A stretch of 53,614 bases of DNA from Candidatus Galloscillospira excrementipullorum (GTDB taxonomy: Bacteria > Bacillota > Clostridia > Oscillospirales > Feifaniaceae): positions 1 to 53,614 of the forward strand of contig DVNV01000052.1 in assembly GCA_018714125.1 (NCBI GenBank). Reading direction: 5' to 3'. The notes beneath the pieces are model-generated. The model worked only from the letters and a program-made list of their open reading frames with translations. It made no database searches and was not told the origin of the DNA. Positions 34,340 to 43,709 of this stretch are shown here, in pieces. Numbering within the stretch: the stretch's first letter is position 1; every line of letters starts with the position of its first letter. Made by a program: the position numbers and the translations under genes.

Positions 34340-34380
34340 AAAAAAGCCGCTGCGAGTTCGGCGGTTCGCAGCAGCTTTTT
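34340..34380. terminator. Bidirectional terminator after the NUDIX gene
   Basis: A 15-bp stem with one G-T wobble (34341-34355 with 34366-34380), flanked by A-run and T-run. Confidence 0.85.
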
Positions 34381-34491
34381 TGTTTGTGTACTCATTCAAA
34401 AAAGGAGGGGGATTCTCAACCTTCGCCTTTATTGTAACGGCTTATTATGTCTTCCACATGCACAAAATATGAACAGATTGTAAAAACAGTT

Positions 34492-35061
34492 TTATTTTTG
34501 ACGCATCGCCCAGACCTTGAGCACACCGGCCACCGTTTTGGAGTCGTCAATCTCCCCCGAGAGCACCTTTTGCACCAGCGCCTCGAAAGGCATGCGAAAG
34601 CCCGACAGAAACTCGTCCTCGTCGGGATGGTTCTTGCCAAAGGAGAGCTGCTCGGCCAGGTAGAGGTACAGCCTCTGGTCGGAAAAGCCGGGCGAGCACA
34701 GGATGGAGCCAAGGGAGGTGAAGCGGCCGGCCACCGCCCCCGTCTCCTCGGCCAGCTCGCGGATGCCGCACTCCATCGGATCCTCCCCCTTGGTCAGGGT
34801 GCCGGCCGGAATCTCGATGAGCTCCCTGCCGATGGGATAGCGATACTGGCGCACCAGCAGCACGTTGTCCTGCTCGTCGAGCGCCACAATGCCGACCCCG
34901 CCGATGTGTGACACCACCTCCCGGGTGGTGTGGTGCCCGCCGGGCAGCTCCACCTCGTCGCAGCGCACGCTGATGATTTTCCCGTCGTAAATGGGTCTGC
35001 TGCTCAGCGTCTTTTCAAAAAATTCGGCGGCAGCGCCCGCTCTTGTTTCAAACTGTTCCAT
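34492..35061 (-). CDS. NUDIX hydrolase, ADP-ribose pyrophosphatase type
   Basis: A 189-residue protein with a complete NUDIX box (GTLTKGEDP, then RELAEETGA, about residues 87-109) and a conserved LVRQYRYP strand before it, as in NudF-type ADP-ribose pyrophosphatases of Firmicutes. A proline 15 residues after the box, expected for ADP-ribose specificity, is plausibly in CSPGF. An AACGGAGG-type site precedes the ATG. It follows the P-loop gene by 150 bp and ends at a terminator. Confidence 0.9.
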   Translation of the reverse strand: MEQFETRAGAAAEFFEKTLSSRPIYDGKIISVRCDEVELPGGHHTTREVVSHIGGVGIVALDEQDNVLLVRQYRYPIGRELIEIPAGTLTKGEDPMECGIRELAEETGAVAGRFTSLGSILCSPGFSDQRLYLYLAEQLSFGKNHPDEDEFLSGFRMPFEALVQKVLSGEIDDSKTVAGVLKVWAMRQK

Positions 35062-35210
35062 CTTTCAAAACGCCTCCGTTTTTTGGTGTGTTGCAGGGGG
35101 GTGGTGGTTGCCTTGCCTTTTTGCCGCTTCGTGCAGGAGGGGGTCACGGCGCCCGACGAAAAGAGAGGGCCCTTGCCGTCTCCCGCCTTCCGGCGCCGGG
35201 GCCGCCTTTT

Positions 35211-35861
35211 TCATCGGGCGGCGCCGTCTTGGGGCAGCTTGAACAAACGCTGTGCCAGCCGCAGCGTTTGCTGCACGCTTCGGCGCTCGTCCCGCAAAAT
35301 CACGGGAAACCCCGAATTCAAAAACTTCCGGTAATTTTCCTCGGAGTTGATTCTTTTCAGGCACTGCCTGAAGTTTTCCATCGCCTGCCCGGCATTGTCC
35401 TCCTCCTGCAGCAGGCGGTACAAAAACTGCTTTTCCCGGTCGGGACGGTCAAAAAAGCGATTCACAGAAATTTCGGGGTCTGCCAGCATAATCAGCACAT
35501 GGTCCCTGTCCGAAACCTCTTTGAGCACCTCAACGGGGATGTTGGTGTCAACAAACACCGGCCTGCCCTCCCGGTCCAGCCGCCTGAGTATTTGGAGCTC
35601 CAGAACGGTGCACTCCCTTATGCAGCCGGTTATCCAGGCCTCATACTCCCCGGGGCTCCTCCTGACAAATTCCCGCCAGTCCTTCAGGTCCCGCGAGTAC
35701 GTCAGGCAGGGGAATTCGTCCCGGCTCAACTGGCCCAGCAGCGCATCGTGATAATTTTCCTGGCAGGCAATGCCGCCGCAGGCCTCGGCCAGCAGCTTGA
35801 CCATGGTCGACTTCCCGGCGTATGCGGTTCCGTTGATAAAATAGACATTCTTGAATTTCAC
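35211..35861 (-). CDS. P-loop kinase-like ATPase of unknown substrate
   Basis: A 216-residue protein with a Walker A motif NGTAYAGKST right at the N-terminus (about 10-19), a Walker-B-like PVFVDTNIP (about 107-115) and a lid-type arginine stretch (FFDRPDREKQF). It resembles small-molecule kinases of the shikimate/adenylylsulfate fold. The GTG start at 35861 puts the P-loop at a normal distance from the N-terminus and has a G-rich site. The frame continues to 35963, where the promoter -10 sits. Substrate not recognisable. Confidence 0.68.
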   Translation of the reverse strand: MKFKNVYFINGTAYAGKSTMVKLLAEACGGIACQENYHDALLGQLSRDEFPCLTYSRDLKDWREFVRRSPGEYEAWITGCIRECTVLELQILRRLDREGRPVFVDTNIPVEVLKEVSDRDHVLIMLADPEISVNRFFDRPDREKQFLYRLLQEEDNAGQAMENFRQCLKRINSEENYRKFLNSGFPVILRDERRSVQQTLRLAQRLFKLPQDGAAR

Positions 35862-35951
35862 GGCTTCCCCCACGCTCCCGCGCCGTCCGGCCGGCACAAA
35901 AAGCCCCAAGCGGGGGCCTGCGCGCCGGCAGGCAAACCATATTATTCTATT

Positions 35952-35980
35952 ATGATAGCGCATTCCGCTTCAAATGACAA
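35952..35980 (-). promoter_or_regulatory. Promoter of the P-loop kinase-like gene
   Basis: TTGTCA (35980-35975), 17-nt spacer, TATCAT (35957-35952) on the minus strand. Confidence 0.6.
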
Positions 35981-36046
35981 CTCCCCTCAAGGCATCTGAC
36001 TTTTCCCGTCCGCGGCACCCCTTGCCGGCTCCCGCGTGTCTCGCGC

Positions 36047-36075
36047 GGGGCGGCAGGCCGGAGGCCTGCCGCCCC
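36047..36075. repeat. 13-bp perfect palindrome in the 35862-36343 gap
   Basis: Arms 36047-36059 and 36063-36075 pair perfectly around a 3-nt loop. There is no T-run on either side, so it does not look like a terminator. The rest of this gap holds a promoter on the left and a shorter hairpin (36245-36251 with 36267-36273) before a small gene on the right. Confidence 0.6.
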
Positions 36076-36343
36076 ATCTTGCCTGCCCCCCCCGCATGTT
36101 TTCTTCACCCCGCGCTGCGTTTCCCTTTTGTTTGCCGGCCTGCCCCCGTCCCTCCGGCGTTTTGGCGCACCGCTCTCCCTTTCGACCCGTCTCACGCTTT
36201 GGCCTTCTCCTGCATAGGATGACGATACCGGAGGGGATTGGCTGCCTGTGCACGGGGGACGTCCCGGCACAGGGCCTTCCGTCCTCCCCGCATCCCGACG
36301 GTTTCACCAAACAAGCCTTCACAGAAAGGAGGCGAAACAAGCC

Positions 36344-36496
36344 ATGCCTTCTTATCGCGCCGGCTACTTTACATTATTTCATGCCATCACGCAGGCCCTC
36401 GAACAGATGGCGCACGGACACTGTGAGCAGGCGGCCGACCTTCTCCGGCTCGCCCAGCAGACGGCGGAGGAAACCTTTTTGCGCGACGGCGACTGA
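36344..36496 (+). CDS. Small hypothetical protein (50 aa)
   Basis: A 50-residue protein of mixed helical character (HAITQALEQMAHGH, then AADLLRLAQQTAEE), without membrane segment. Support comes from an AAAGGAGG site 10 nt before the ATG and a strong terminator 80 nt after the stop. It is convergent with the end of the ribosomal operon. I do not recognise a family. Confidence 0.6.
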   Translation: MPSYRAGYFTLFHAITQALEQMAHGHCEQAADLLRLAQQTAEETFLRDGD

Positions 36497-36577
36497 CCGG
36501 TTTGCAAAGCGGTGGCCGCCCCTTCGCCCCCGGCGCGCCGCAGTCCGCACCCTCCCCCGCACACCCCCCGCACATGC

Positions 36578-36618
36578 AAAAAGGTCTAGGATACGAGGCT
36601 GGTATCCTAGACCTTTTT
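36578..36618. terminator. Bidirectional terminator at the end of the ribosomal superoperon
   Basis: A 17-bp perfect stem (36578-36594 with 36602-36618), 7-nt loop, A-run left and T-run right. It closes rplQ on one strand and the 50-aa gene on the other. Confidence 0.93.
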
Positions 36619-36642
36619 CTTTTTGTCGTTCCCTGCGGGTGA

Positions 36643-36987
36643 TTACTTCACCAGCTCCAAAATGGCCATTTCGGCTGCATCGCCGCGGCGCGGGCCGGTT
36701 TTAATCACGCGGGTATAGCCGCCGTTCCTGTTCTCGTAGCGGGGTGCAATCTCGTCAAAGAGCTTGCTGACCACTTCACGCTTGGTGATATAGGCAAGAG
36801 CCTGACGCTTGCTGTGCAAATCGCCGGCCTTTCCCAGAGAAATCATCTTGTCGGCCATTGCCGAGACTTCCTTTGCACGGGTAACGGTGGTTTCGATTCT
36901 CTCGTTCTCGAGCAGATAGGTCGTCATCGCTCTGAGCATGGCGCGGCGATGATCGGTCGGTCTGCCGAGTTTTCGGGTTCCGGGCAT
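36643..36987 (-). CDS. rplQ: 50S ribosomal protein L17
   Basis: A 114-residue L17 protein beginning [14 protein letters not shown], which lines the large subunit near the exit tunnel. Length is normal. Last gene of the superoperon, 32 bp after rpoA and 25 bp before the terminator. Confidence 0.97.
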   Translation of the reverse strand: MPGTRKLGRPTDHRRAMLRAMTTYLLENERIETTVTRAKEVSAMADKMISLGKAGDLHSKRQALAYITKREVVSKLFDEIAPRYENRNGGYTRVIKTGPRRGDAAEMAILELVK

Positions 36988-37019
36988 GTCTGTTACCTCC
37001 TTACGGTAAGATAGACGGC

Positions 37020-37970
37020 CTATTCCTCCTCTTTCTTGAGGGAGAGGCCGAGGCTCTCAATTTTGGAAATGACTTCCTCGAGCGACTTCCTGCCAAGGTT
37101 GCGCACCTTCATCATGTCTTCGTCGGTGTGGCTGATGATGTCCTCCACCGTGTTGATGCCGGCACGCTTGAGGCAGTTGAAGGAGCGAACCGAAAGGTCG
37201 AGCTCTTCAATGCTCATTTCCAGCACCTTTTCCTTGCGATCCTCTTCCTTGATAATCATGACCTCGGCCTTCTTTGCCTCGTCCGACAGGTCGATGAACA
37301 AATTGAGGTGCTCGCTCATGATTTTTGCGCCGAAGGACAGCGCCTCCTTGGCGGTGATGGTCTTGTTGGTCGTCACTTCAATGGTGAGCTTGTCGTAATT
37401 TGTGATTTGCCCCACACGGGTGGCATCCACAAAATAATTGACCTTGATGACCGGCGTGTAAATCGAGTCAATGGGAATCAGGCCAATCTCGGGGGGCAGC
37501 TCGCGCTTGTTCTGCTCGGCCGAAACATAGCCCCGGCCGTGGGACAGCGTAAGCTGCATGTTGAGGCTGCCTCCCTCGCCCACGGTGGCGATGTGCAGCT
37601 CGGGATTGAGGATCTCAACGTCGGAGTCGCAGATGATGTCGCCCGCTTTGACCTCACAGGGGCCCTCGGCCTCGATGGTGACCAGTTTGTCCTCATCGCA
37701 GTGCAGCCTGACAATGAGCTCCTTGATGTTGAGGATAATCTCGGTGACATCCTCCTTGACGTGCTCAACTGTGGAAAATTCGTGCTGAACTCCTGCTATC
37801 TTAACGGAGGTCGCCGCATAGCCGGGAAGCGAAGACAGGAGAATCCGACGCAGGGAATTGCCCAGCGTGGTACCATAACCCCGCTCCAGCGGAGACACGA
37901 CAAAACGGCCAAAGGAGCCATCCTCAGAGATCTGCTCTGTGTCAAGGCGCGGCTTCTCAATCTCAATCAT
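37020..37970 (-). CDS. rpoA: RNA polymerase alpha subunit
   Basis: A 316-residue alpha subunit. The N-terminal dimerisation domain (about 1-230) contains [22 protein letters not shown], and the C-terminal domain (about 245-310) has the helix-hairpin-helix [16 protein letters not shown] that contacts UP elements and activators. It sits between rpsD and rplQ as in other Firmicutes, and is separated from rpsD by 118 bp. Confidence 0.98.
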   Translation of the reverse strand: MIEIEKPRLDTEQISEDGSFGRFVVSPLERGYGTTLGNSLRRILLSSLPGYAATSVKIAGVQHEFSTVEHVKEDVTEIILNIKELIVRLHCDEDKLVTIEAEGPCEVKAGDIICDSDVEILNPELHIATVGEGGSLNMQLTLSHGRGYVSAEQNKRELPPEIGLIPIDSIYTPVIKVNYFVDATRVGQITNYDKLTIEVTTNKTITAKEALSFGAKIMSEHLNLFIDLSDEAKKAEVMIIKEEDRKEKVLEMSIEELDLSVRSFNCLKRAGINTVEDIISHTDEDMMKVRNLGRKSLEEVISKIESLGLSLKKEEE

Positions 37971-38088
37971 GAAAACCCTCCTTATTCAAATGGTGTGGCA
38001 CGGCGCGAAACACCCCCCGCGCCGCGGTGCTCCAATCAAATGCCCGCCACCGGATACGGACGCCGCCGCACACAGTGGCCTGTGTCTC

Positions 38089-38715
38089 TTACTTGGAGTA
38101 CAGCTCAACGATGAGGGTCTCCTGAATGTCAAGGTCGATCTGGTCTCTGGAGGGCAGGGCAACCACCTTGCCGCTCTGGTTCTCGCGGTCAACTTCCAGC
38201 CAGGCCGGAACCGGACGGTTGGCGTTGGCCTCGGCCACCACCTTGAACTTCTCGCTTTGCTTGCTCTTCTGCTGCACGGCAATCACGTCGCCCGCCGACA
38301 CGAGGTAGGAGGGGATGTTGACCTTCTTGCCGTTGACGGTGAAGTGCCCATGCACCACGAGCTGACGCGCCTCGGGGCGGCTCATGGCAAAGCCCAGGCG
38401 ATAGACCACGTTGTCAAGACGGCTCTCGAGAATCTGCAGCAGGTTTTCACCCGTAATTCCCGCTTTCCTCTCGGCCATTTCAAAATAGTGATGGAACTGC
38501 CCTTCCAGCACTCCGTAATACCGGCGCGCCTTCTGCTTCTCCCGAAGCTGCAGGCCGTATTCGCTGAGCTTCTTTCTGGCCTTGCCGTGCTGGCCGGGCG
38601 CAAAGGAACGGCGGTTGATGGCGCACTTGTCGCTGTAGCAGCGCTCGCCCTTCAGGAACAGCTTTTGTCCCTCTCTGCGGCACTGCCGGCAGACGGCGTC
38701 TGTATATCTTGCCAT
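38089..38715 (-). CDS. rpsD: 30S ribosomal protein S4 (zinc type)
   Basis: A 208-residue S4 that binds 16S rRNA early in assembly. The N-terminus has a CRQC...CYSDKC zinc site (about 9-31), and the S4 RNA-binding domain covers about 98-160 ([18 protein letters not shown]). In many Firmicutes S4 lies elsewhere; here it is in the alpha operon, as in Clostridia. Confidence 0.97.
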   Translation of the reverse strand: MARYTDAVCRQCRREGQKLFLKGERCYSDKCAINRRSFAPGQHGKARKKLSEYGLQLREKQKARRYYGVLEGQFHHYFEMAERKAGITGENLLQILESRLDNVVYRLGFAMSRPEARQLVVHGHFTVNGKKVNIPSYLVSAGDVIAVQQKSKQSEKFKVVAEANANRPVPAWLEVDRENQSGKVVALPSRDQIDLDIQETLIVELYSK

Positions 38716-38733
38716 TTCGGTTACACCTCCTAG

Positions 38734-39132
38734 TTAAACTCTTCTTCTCTTGGGCGGCCTGCAGCCGTTGTGCGGAATCGGGGTCACGTCTTTGATCATG
38801 CTGACCTCGAGCCCTGCGGTCTGCAGTGCGCGGATGGCTGCCTCACGGCCGGCGCCCGGCCCCTTGACAAACACTTCCACACTCTTGAGGCCGTGCTCCA
38901 TGGCGGCACGGGCTGCGGTCTCCGCAGCGGTCTGCGCCGCATAGGGGGTGGATTTTCTGGAGCCGCGAAAGCCCAGTCCGCCCGAAGACGCCCAGGAAAT
39001 GGCGTTGCCATTCACATCGGTGATGGTGACGATGGTGTTGTTGAAAGTGGAGCTGATATGGACGGCGCCCCTTTCAATATTCTTTTTCTCACGGCGTCTT
39101 CTGGTGACACCCTTCTTTTGAACCTTAGCCAC
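38734..39132 (-). CDS. rpsK: 30S ribosomal protein S11
   Basis: A 132-residue S11 of the platform, with [13 protein letters not shown] and the C-terminal [10 protein letters not shown]. The start is GTG at 39132 with a GGGAG site about 9 nt upstream; the frame is open beyond it but would overlap rpsM. Confidence 0.96.
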   Translation of the reverse strand: MAKVQKKGVTRRRREKKNIERGAVHISSTFNNTIVTITDVNGNAISWASSGGLGFRGSRKSTPYAAQTAAETAARAAMEHGLKSVEVFVKGPGAGREAAIRALQTAGLEVSMIKDVTPIPHNGCRPPKRRRV

Positions 39133-39148
39133 GTTGCGTCTCCCTCCC

Positions 39149-39517
39149 TTACTTCTTCTTGTTCGCGATGGTCTTCTTGGGGCCCTTGCGGGTGCGCGCA
39201 TTGGTCTTGGTGCGCTGGCCTCTCACGGGCAGGCCTCTGCGGTGACGGATGCCGCGATAGCAGCCAATCTCGGTCAGGCGCTTGATGTTGAGCCCGTTTT
39301 CACGGCGCAGGTCACCTTCCACAGGATAGTTGTGGTCAATGCACTCACGCAGCTTCGAAACCTCGTCCTCGGTCAAATCCTTGACCCGGGTGTCGGGGTT
39401 GACGCCCGTGGCCGCCAGAATTTTGGATGCGCTGGTTCTGCCGATGCCGTAGATGTAGGTCAGACCAATCTCGACACGCTTCTCTCTGGGAAGGTCAACG
39501 CCAGCAATTCTTGCCAT
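39149..39517 (-). CDS. rpsM: 30S ribosomal protein S13
   Basis: A 122-residue S13 of the head, beginning [14 protein letters not shown] with the basic C-terminal [18 protein letters not shown] tail that contacts P-site tRNA. It is 16 bp before rpsK. Confidence 0.97.
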   Translation of the reverse strand: MARIAGVDLPREKRVEIGLTYIYGIGRTSASKILAATGVNPDTRVKDLTEDEVSKLRECIDHNYPVEGDLRRENGLNIKRLTEIGCYRGIRHRRGLPVRGQRTKTNARTRKGPKKTIANKKK

Positions 39518-39591
39518 ATTTTCCGGTACACCTCCGTTAATACTTCTCGTGCGGGGCGGGCTGTGCCGCCCGTTCTCCTGCGGTCAGCGCG

Positions 39592-39705
39592 TTAACCCTG
39601 GCGCTGCTTGTGCTTGGGGTTCTCGCAGATGACCATGACTTTGCCCTTGCGCTTGATAATCTTGCACTTCTCGCACATGGGCTTGACACTGGGTCTCACT
39701 TTCAT
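39592..39705 (-). CDS. rpmJ: 50S ribosomal protein L36 (zinc type)
   Basis: A 37-residue protein beginning [14 protein letters not shown], with Cys-x2-Cys and later Cys and His ligands (CENPKH). This is the zinc-binding form of L36. An AAGGAGGA site precedes the ATG at 39705. Confidence 0.97.
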   Translation of the reverse strand: MKVRPSVKPMCEKCKIIKRKGKVMVICENPKHKQRQG

Positions 39706-39755
39706 GGTGTTATCCTCCTTACTTTGCAAAAGCCATCCCGGCTTTTGCATGGTGG

Positions 39756-39974
39756 CTATTTACCTCTCCATGTGATTCTCCCGCGCGTGGGATCGTAGGT
39801 GGAGACCTCCACCGTCACCTTGTCGCCCGGCAGAATCCGAATGAAATTCATGCGCAGCTTGCCGGAAATGTGGGCCAAAATCACATGCCCGTTTTCCAGC
39901 TTCACCTGGAACATTGCGTTGGGCAGAGCCTCCACGACCCGTCCCTCCAGCTCAAATACATCGTCTTTGGACAA
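39756..39974 (-). CDS. infA: Translation initiation factor IF-1
   Basis: A 72-residue OB-fold factor that binds the 30S A site. It begins [11 protein letters not shown] and contains [20 protein letters not shown]. The start codon is TTG (39974), 7 nt after GGGAGG, which is unusual for a gene of this expression level. Confidence 0.97.
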   Translation of the reverse strand: MSKDDVFELEGRVVEALPNAMFQVKLENGHVILAHISGKLRMNFIRILPGDKVTVEVSTYDPTRGRITWRGK

Positions 39975-39996
39975 GCAAATACCTCCCTTTGCTTCC

Positions 39997-40272
39997 TCAT
40001 GGTGTTGGGCCGTCCGCCAGCGCGGACAACGCCTTTCGCAGCATTGCGTCGGTCAGGGGCGCTCCTCTTGACAAATGCTCCCGCACAACCGGGTTCTCGT
40101 ACGCGCTCGGGGCAACGTGCCTGCGGTTCTTGCGCTTGGGCCGCGCTACGCGCCGCACCCTGCCGTCGGCCAGCAGGGCCGCCTTATCGTCACACGACAG
40201 CACGAAAAACAGCCTGCCCTTGTCGCGTCCGCTCAGGGAAACCACCACGTCCCCCTCCTTGATGGGCGGCAT
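39997..40272 (-). CDS. KOW-domain RNA-binding protein (L14e-like)
   Basis: A 91-residue protein starting with a KOW motif ([19 protein letters not shown], about 7-25) and then a strongly basic stretch ([10 protein letters not shown]). Clostridia often carry this gene between map and infA; it is thought to bind ribosomal RNA, but its role is not settled. It starts 2 bp after the map stop, so it is translationally coupled. Confidence 0.88.
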   Translation of the reverse strand: MPPIKEGDVVVSLSGRDKGRLFFVLSCDDKAALLADGRVRRVARPKRKNRRHVAPSAYENPVVREHLSRGAPLTDAMLRKALSALADGPTP

Positions 40273-40274
40273 GG

Positions 40275-41033
40275 CTATTCCTCCAGATTGCAGATTGTCA
40301 GAATTTCGGGCTCCCCCTTGGTGATGGCCAGCGTATTCTCATAGTGGGCGGACAGCTTGCCGTCGGCCGTGATGACCGTCCACTTGTCGGGCAGCACCTT
40401 CACGTCGAAGGTGCCCTCGTTGACCATGGGCTCCACGGCAATCACCATGCCGGGCAGCAGGCGAAGCCCCCTCCCCGGCATGCCGTAGTTGGGCACTTCG
40501 GGCTCCTCGTGCATCTCGGTCCCGATGCCGTGCCCCACATACTGGCGCACCACCGAAAAGCCGGCCTTTTCCACATAGCTCTGAATGGCAAAGCCGATGT
40601 CGCCCAGCCGGCAGCCCTCGCGGGCAAAGCGCAGCCCTTCGAAAAAGCTCGCCCGCGTCACCTCAATCAGACGCCGCGCCTGGGCCGATACCTGCCCGCA
40701 GGCAAAGGTCGCCGCACAGTCCCCGTGGTAGCCCTTGTAAATGGCGCCCACGTCGATGCTCACAATGTCGCCCTCACACAGCAGCCGCTTTCCCGGAATG
40801 CCGTGAATCACCTGCTCGTTGATTGAAATGCAGGCCGTGCCCGGAAAGCCGCCGTAGCCCAGGAAGGAAGGGGTCGCCCCCTGCTCCAGGATAAACTTGT
40901 GCATGGCGCGGTCGAGCTCTTTTGTCGAGATGCCGGGGCGCACCAGGCTGCCACCCAGACGCAGTGCCGCCGACGCAATGCGTCCGGCTTCACGCATGAG
41001 GGCAAGTTCACCCTCTCCTTTTAAGGTAATCAC
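40275..41033 (-). CDS. map: Methionine aminopeptidase type I
   Basis: A 252-residue enzyme removing N-terminal methionine. The metal ligands lie in SIDVGAIYKGYHGDCAATF (two Asp), GHGIGTEMHEEPEVPN (His, Glu) and the final EPMVNEG. The start is GTG at 41033, sharing GTGA with the adk stop, so the two are coupled. Confidence 0.97.
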   Translation of the reverse strand: MITLKGEGELALMREAGRIASAALRLGGSLVRPGISTKELDRAMHKFILEQGATPSFLGYGGFPGTACISINEQVIHGIPGKRLLCEGDIVSIDVGAIYKGYHGDCAATFACGQVSAQARRLIEVTRASFFEGLRFAREGCRLGDIGFAIQSYVEKAGFSVVRQYVGHGIGTEMHEEPEVPNYGMPGRGLRLLPGMVIAVEPMVNEGTFDVKVLPDKWTVITADGKLSAHYENTLAITKGEPEILTICNLEE

Positions 41034-41668
41034 TGCGCCGACCCCTCAATGGCGGCCATGATGAGCTTGGTGGTTCCTTCGATCCCGGAGCCGTGGATGA
41101 GCGCAAGCACGCCCTTGTCGCCATAGAAATCCTTGAGGCTCTCGGTCTGCTCGTGGTAGACCTTCAGGCGATCGGCCACGGTCTCGGGCTTGTCGTCGGC
41201 CCGGATGGTCAAAGGCTCTCCGCACTTGTCGCACTTGTCGCCGGCCGCGGAGGGCGCGTTCTTGACGTGGAAGGTGGCGCCGCACTTGAGGCAGACGCGC
41301 CGCCCCGACATGCGCTCCATAATCTCCTCGTCAGGCACCTCAATCGAGAGCACCAGGTCGATGTTCACGCCCATCTCCTCGAGCACCCGAGCCTGCGCAA
41401 TGTTGCGGGGAAATCCGTCGAGGATGAACCCGTTGGCGCAGTCGGGCTCGGCAATGCGCTCCTTGAGCACCGCAACCACCGTCCCGTCGGGCACCAGAGC
41501 GCCCGTGTCCATGTAGGACTTGGCCTCAAGCCCCGCCTTGGTGCCGGCCTTGGCGGCGGCACGCAGCAGGTTGCCCGTGGAAATGGTGGGGATGCCCAGC
41601 TTTTCGCTGACAATGGCTGCCTGGGTGCCCTTTCCGGCTCCCGGCGCGCCCAAAAAAATGATATTCAT
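41030..41668 (-). CDS. adk: Adenylate kinase (zinc lid type)
   Basis: A 212-residue kinase converting ATP and AMP to two ADP. P-loop GAPGAGKGTQ (about 7-16), GFPRN for AMP (about 84-88), and a LID with two Cys-x2-Cys pairs (CLKCG and CDKCG, about 125-150) that bind structural zinc. It lies 94 bp downstream of secY, with a strong hairpin in the spacer. Confidence 0.97.
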   Translation of the reverse strand: MNIIFLGAPGAGKGTQAAIVSEKLGIPTISTGNLLRAAAKAGTKAGLEAKSYMDTGALVPDGTVVAVLKERIAEPDCANGFILDGFPRNIAQARVLEEMGVNIDLVLSIEVPDEEIMERMSGRRVCLKCGATFHVKNAPSAAGDKCDKCGEPLTIRADDKPETVADRLKVYHEQTESLKDFYGDKGVLALIHGSGIEGTTKLIMAAIEGSAQ

Positions 41669-41700
41669 ACCGATTACCCCTTAACAATTCCCTGTTTCCC

Positions 41701-41724
41701 GCGCACGGGAAAATTCCCGTGCGC
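41701..41724. repeat. 11-bp perfect palindrome between secY and adk
   Basis: Arms 41701-41711 and 41714-41724 with a 2-nt loop. There is no U-run on the minus strand, so it more likely marks RNA processing or protection than termination inside the operon. Confidence 0.6.
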
Positions 41725-41762
41725 AGGGCAGCCTTTTTTCTCCCGCTTGCTCTGCGGCATGC

Positions 41763-43040
41763 TTACTCAAGGAAGCCCTTGTAGTGCCGCATGAGCATCA
41801 TGGACTCCATCTGCTTGACGGTCTCAAGCGCAACACCCACCAAAATGATGATGGTCGTGCCGCCCAGCGAGACGTTGACCGGCAAAAACCACGAGCAGGC
41901 GATGGGCAAAATGGCGATAAAGACCAAAAACCAGGAGCCGAAGAAGGTGATTTTGCTCAGAATACGGGAAATATACTCCGACGTGGGACGTCCCGGACGA
42001 ATGCCCGGCACAAAACCGCCGTTCTTCTTGAGGTTGTTGGCGATTTCCACGGGGTTGTAGGTCATGGAGATATAGAAGAACGAAAATCCGACGATAAAAA
42101 TGGTATACAAAATCGCATAGAACAGCGACGACGGCTGGAACGCCTTGAGCACCGCCTCCCAGAAGCCGCCCTCGGCGGGCGTGGGAAGGAAGGAGCCGAT
42201 GGTCGCGGGAATCGAGATGAAGCTCTGCGCGAAAATCACGGGCAGAACGCCGGTTCCGTTGACTTTGATCGGGATGTGGGTGGACTGTCCGCCGTAAATC
42301 TTGCGGCCCACGACCCTCTTTGCATACTGCACCGGAATGCGGCGCTCGGCATTGGTCACGAGCACCACCAGGGCAACCAGCAGCACCGCCACCACGGCAA
42401 TGCCCAGCACCACAAAAATGTTAAGCTGGCCATACTTGACGTAGCTGATCATGTTCGACAGCACAGAGGGCGCACGCGCCACAATGCCCGCAAACAGGAT
42501 GACGGAAATGCCGTTTCCGATTCCGTAGTTGTTGATTTGCTCGGCCATCCACATGAGCAGCGTGGTTCCGGCCATGAAGGTTCCCAAAATGATGATGCAG
42601 GTGAACCAGCCGGGGTTTTTCACCGCACCGCCGTTGTTGAGCACGGCATAGTAGCCGTAGCCCTGCAGCAGCGCAATGCCGATGGTCAGATAGCGGGTGT
42701 AGGCAGTCAGCTTCTTTCTGCCCTCAACGCCCTCTTTGGCCAGCCGCTCCAGGGCCGGAATGGCCACCGTGAGAAGCTGGATGATGATGGAGGCGTTGAT
42801 ATAGGGGCTGATGGACATGGCAAACACGGTGGCCTGAGAGAAGGCGCCGCCCGACAACATGTCAAGATAGCTGAAAATGGTGCCGCTGTTGATCTGCATG
42901 TAGGTCTGCAGCACGCTCGCATCCAAAAACGGAACAGGAATCTTGGCGCCAAAGCGGAAGAGCACGATGATGAACAGGGTGAACATCATCTTTTTGCGCA
43001 AATCGTCAATTTTCCATGCGTTTTTGATGGTTTCGATCAT
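41763..43040 (-). CDS. secY: Protein translocase subunit SecY
   Basis: A 425-residue channel protein with ten transmembrane segments. It starts [18 protein letters not shown] and has the conserved plug/TM2 region ([19 protein letters not shown], about 64-82) and the cytosolic loop GRKLTAYTR-type basic patch. Forms the general secretion pore with SecE and SecG. Its ATG overlaps the rplO stop by four bases. Confidence 0.98.
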   Translation of the reverse strand: MIETIKNAWKIDDLRKKMMFTLFIIVLFRFGAKIPVPFLDASVLQTYMQINSGTIFSYLDMLSGGAFSQATVFAMSISPYINASIIIQLLTVAIPALERLAKEGVEGRKKLTAYTRYLTIGIALLQGYGYYAVLNNGGAVKNPGWFTCIIILGTFMAGTTLLMWMAEQINNYGIGNGISVILFAGIVARAPSVLSNMISYVKYGQLNIFVVLGIAVVAVLLVALVVLVTNAERRIPVQYAKRVVGRKIYGGQSTHIPIKVNGTGVLPVIFAQSFISIPATIGSFLPTPAEGGFWEAVLKAFQPSSLFYAILYTIFIVGFSFFYISMTYNPVEIANNLKKNGGFVPGIRPGRPTSEYISRILSKITFFGSWFLVFIAILPIACSWFLPVNVSLGGTTIIILVGVALETVKQMESMMLMRHYKGFLE

Positions 43041-43489
43041 AATTCAACCACCTCAGCCTTACCTCCGGCAGCCTCAATCTTCTGCTTGGCAGAGGCAGAG
43101 TAGCCCTGCAGCTTCACGTCGAGCTTCTTGGTCAGCTCGCCGTCGCCGAGCACTTTCACTCCGTCAAAGGTCTTCTTGACAAGACCCGCCGCCTTGAGAG
43201 CGGCCACGTCGACGGTGGCTCCCGATTCAAAGGCTTTGTTGAGATCCTCACAGTTGACATTGGCATAGGTCACGCGAAAGCGCGCATTGGTAAAGCCGCG
43301 CTTGGGCAGACGTCTTTGAAGCGGCATCTGTCCGCCCTCAAAGCCGGGACGAACGCTCCCGCCGGAACGTGCCTTTTGGCCCTTGTGGCCCTTACCCGCC
43401 GTTTTTCCGTTGCCCGTGCCGATACCGCGGCCCTTGCGCTTTCTCTCCTGCACGGCACCCTCGGCGGGGCTGAGTTCATGGAGCTTCAT
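43037..43489 (-). CDS. rplO: 50S ribosomal protein L15
   Basis: A 150-residue L15 with the glycine-rich N-terminus ([20 protein letters not shown]) that threads into 23S rRNA. ATG 43489 has a well-spaced AAGGAGG; a GTG four codons upstream is too close to it. Confidence 0.97.
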   Translation of the reverse strand: MKLHELSPAEGAVQERKRKGRGIGTGNGKTAGKGHKGQKARSGGSVRPGFEGGQMPLQRRLPKRGFTNARFRVTYANVNCEDLNKAFESGATVDVAALKAAGLVKKTFDGVKVLGDGELTKKLDVKLQGYSASAKQKIEAAGGKAEVVEL

Positions 43490-43519
43490 TGCTGATTGCA
43501 CCTCCTTTGACGACTTGAT

Positions 43520-43696
43520 TTATTTCACTTCCACCAGATAGCGAATCTGCTCGATTTTCCCTCTGGTGGCCTCGTTGTCGGGTTGGACAACAACGTTTCC
43601 GGGACGCTTGAGCCCCAGCGATTTGGCAGTCGCAATGTGCTTTTGATGTCTGCCATTCAGGGATTTGACCAGCTTGATTTCCACGGTCTTGCTCAT
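43520..43696 (-). CDS. rpmD: 50S ribosomal protein L30
   Basis: A 58-residue L30, with VEIKLVKSLNGRHQKHIATA and LGLKRPGNVV in their usual places. It starts 13 bp after the rpsE stop; the frame runs on upstream but that part is the rpsE shadow. Confidence 0.96.
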   Translation of the reverse strand: MSKTVEIKLVKSLNGRHQKHIATAKSLGLKRPGNVVVQPDNEATRGKIEQIRYLVEVK

Positions 43697-43709
43697 TGCC
43701 GCTCCCTCC

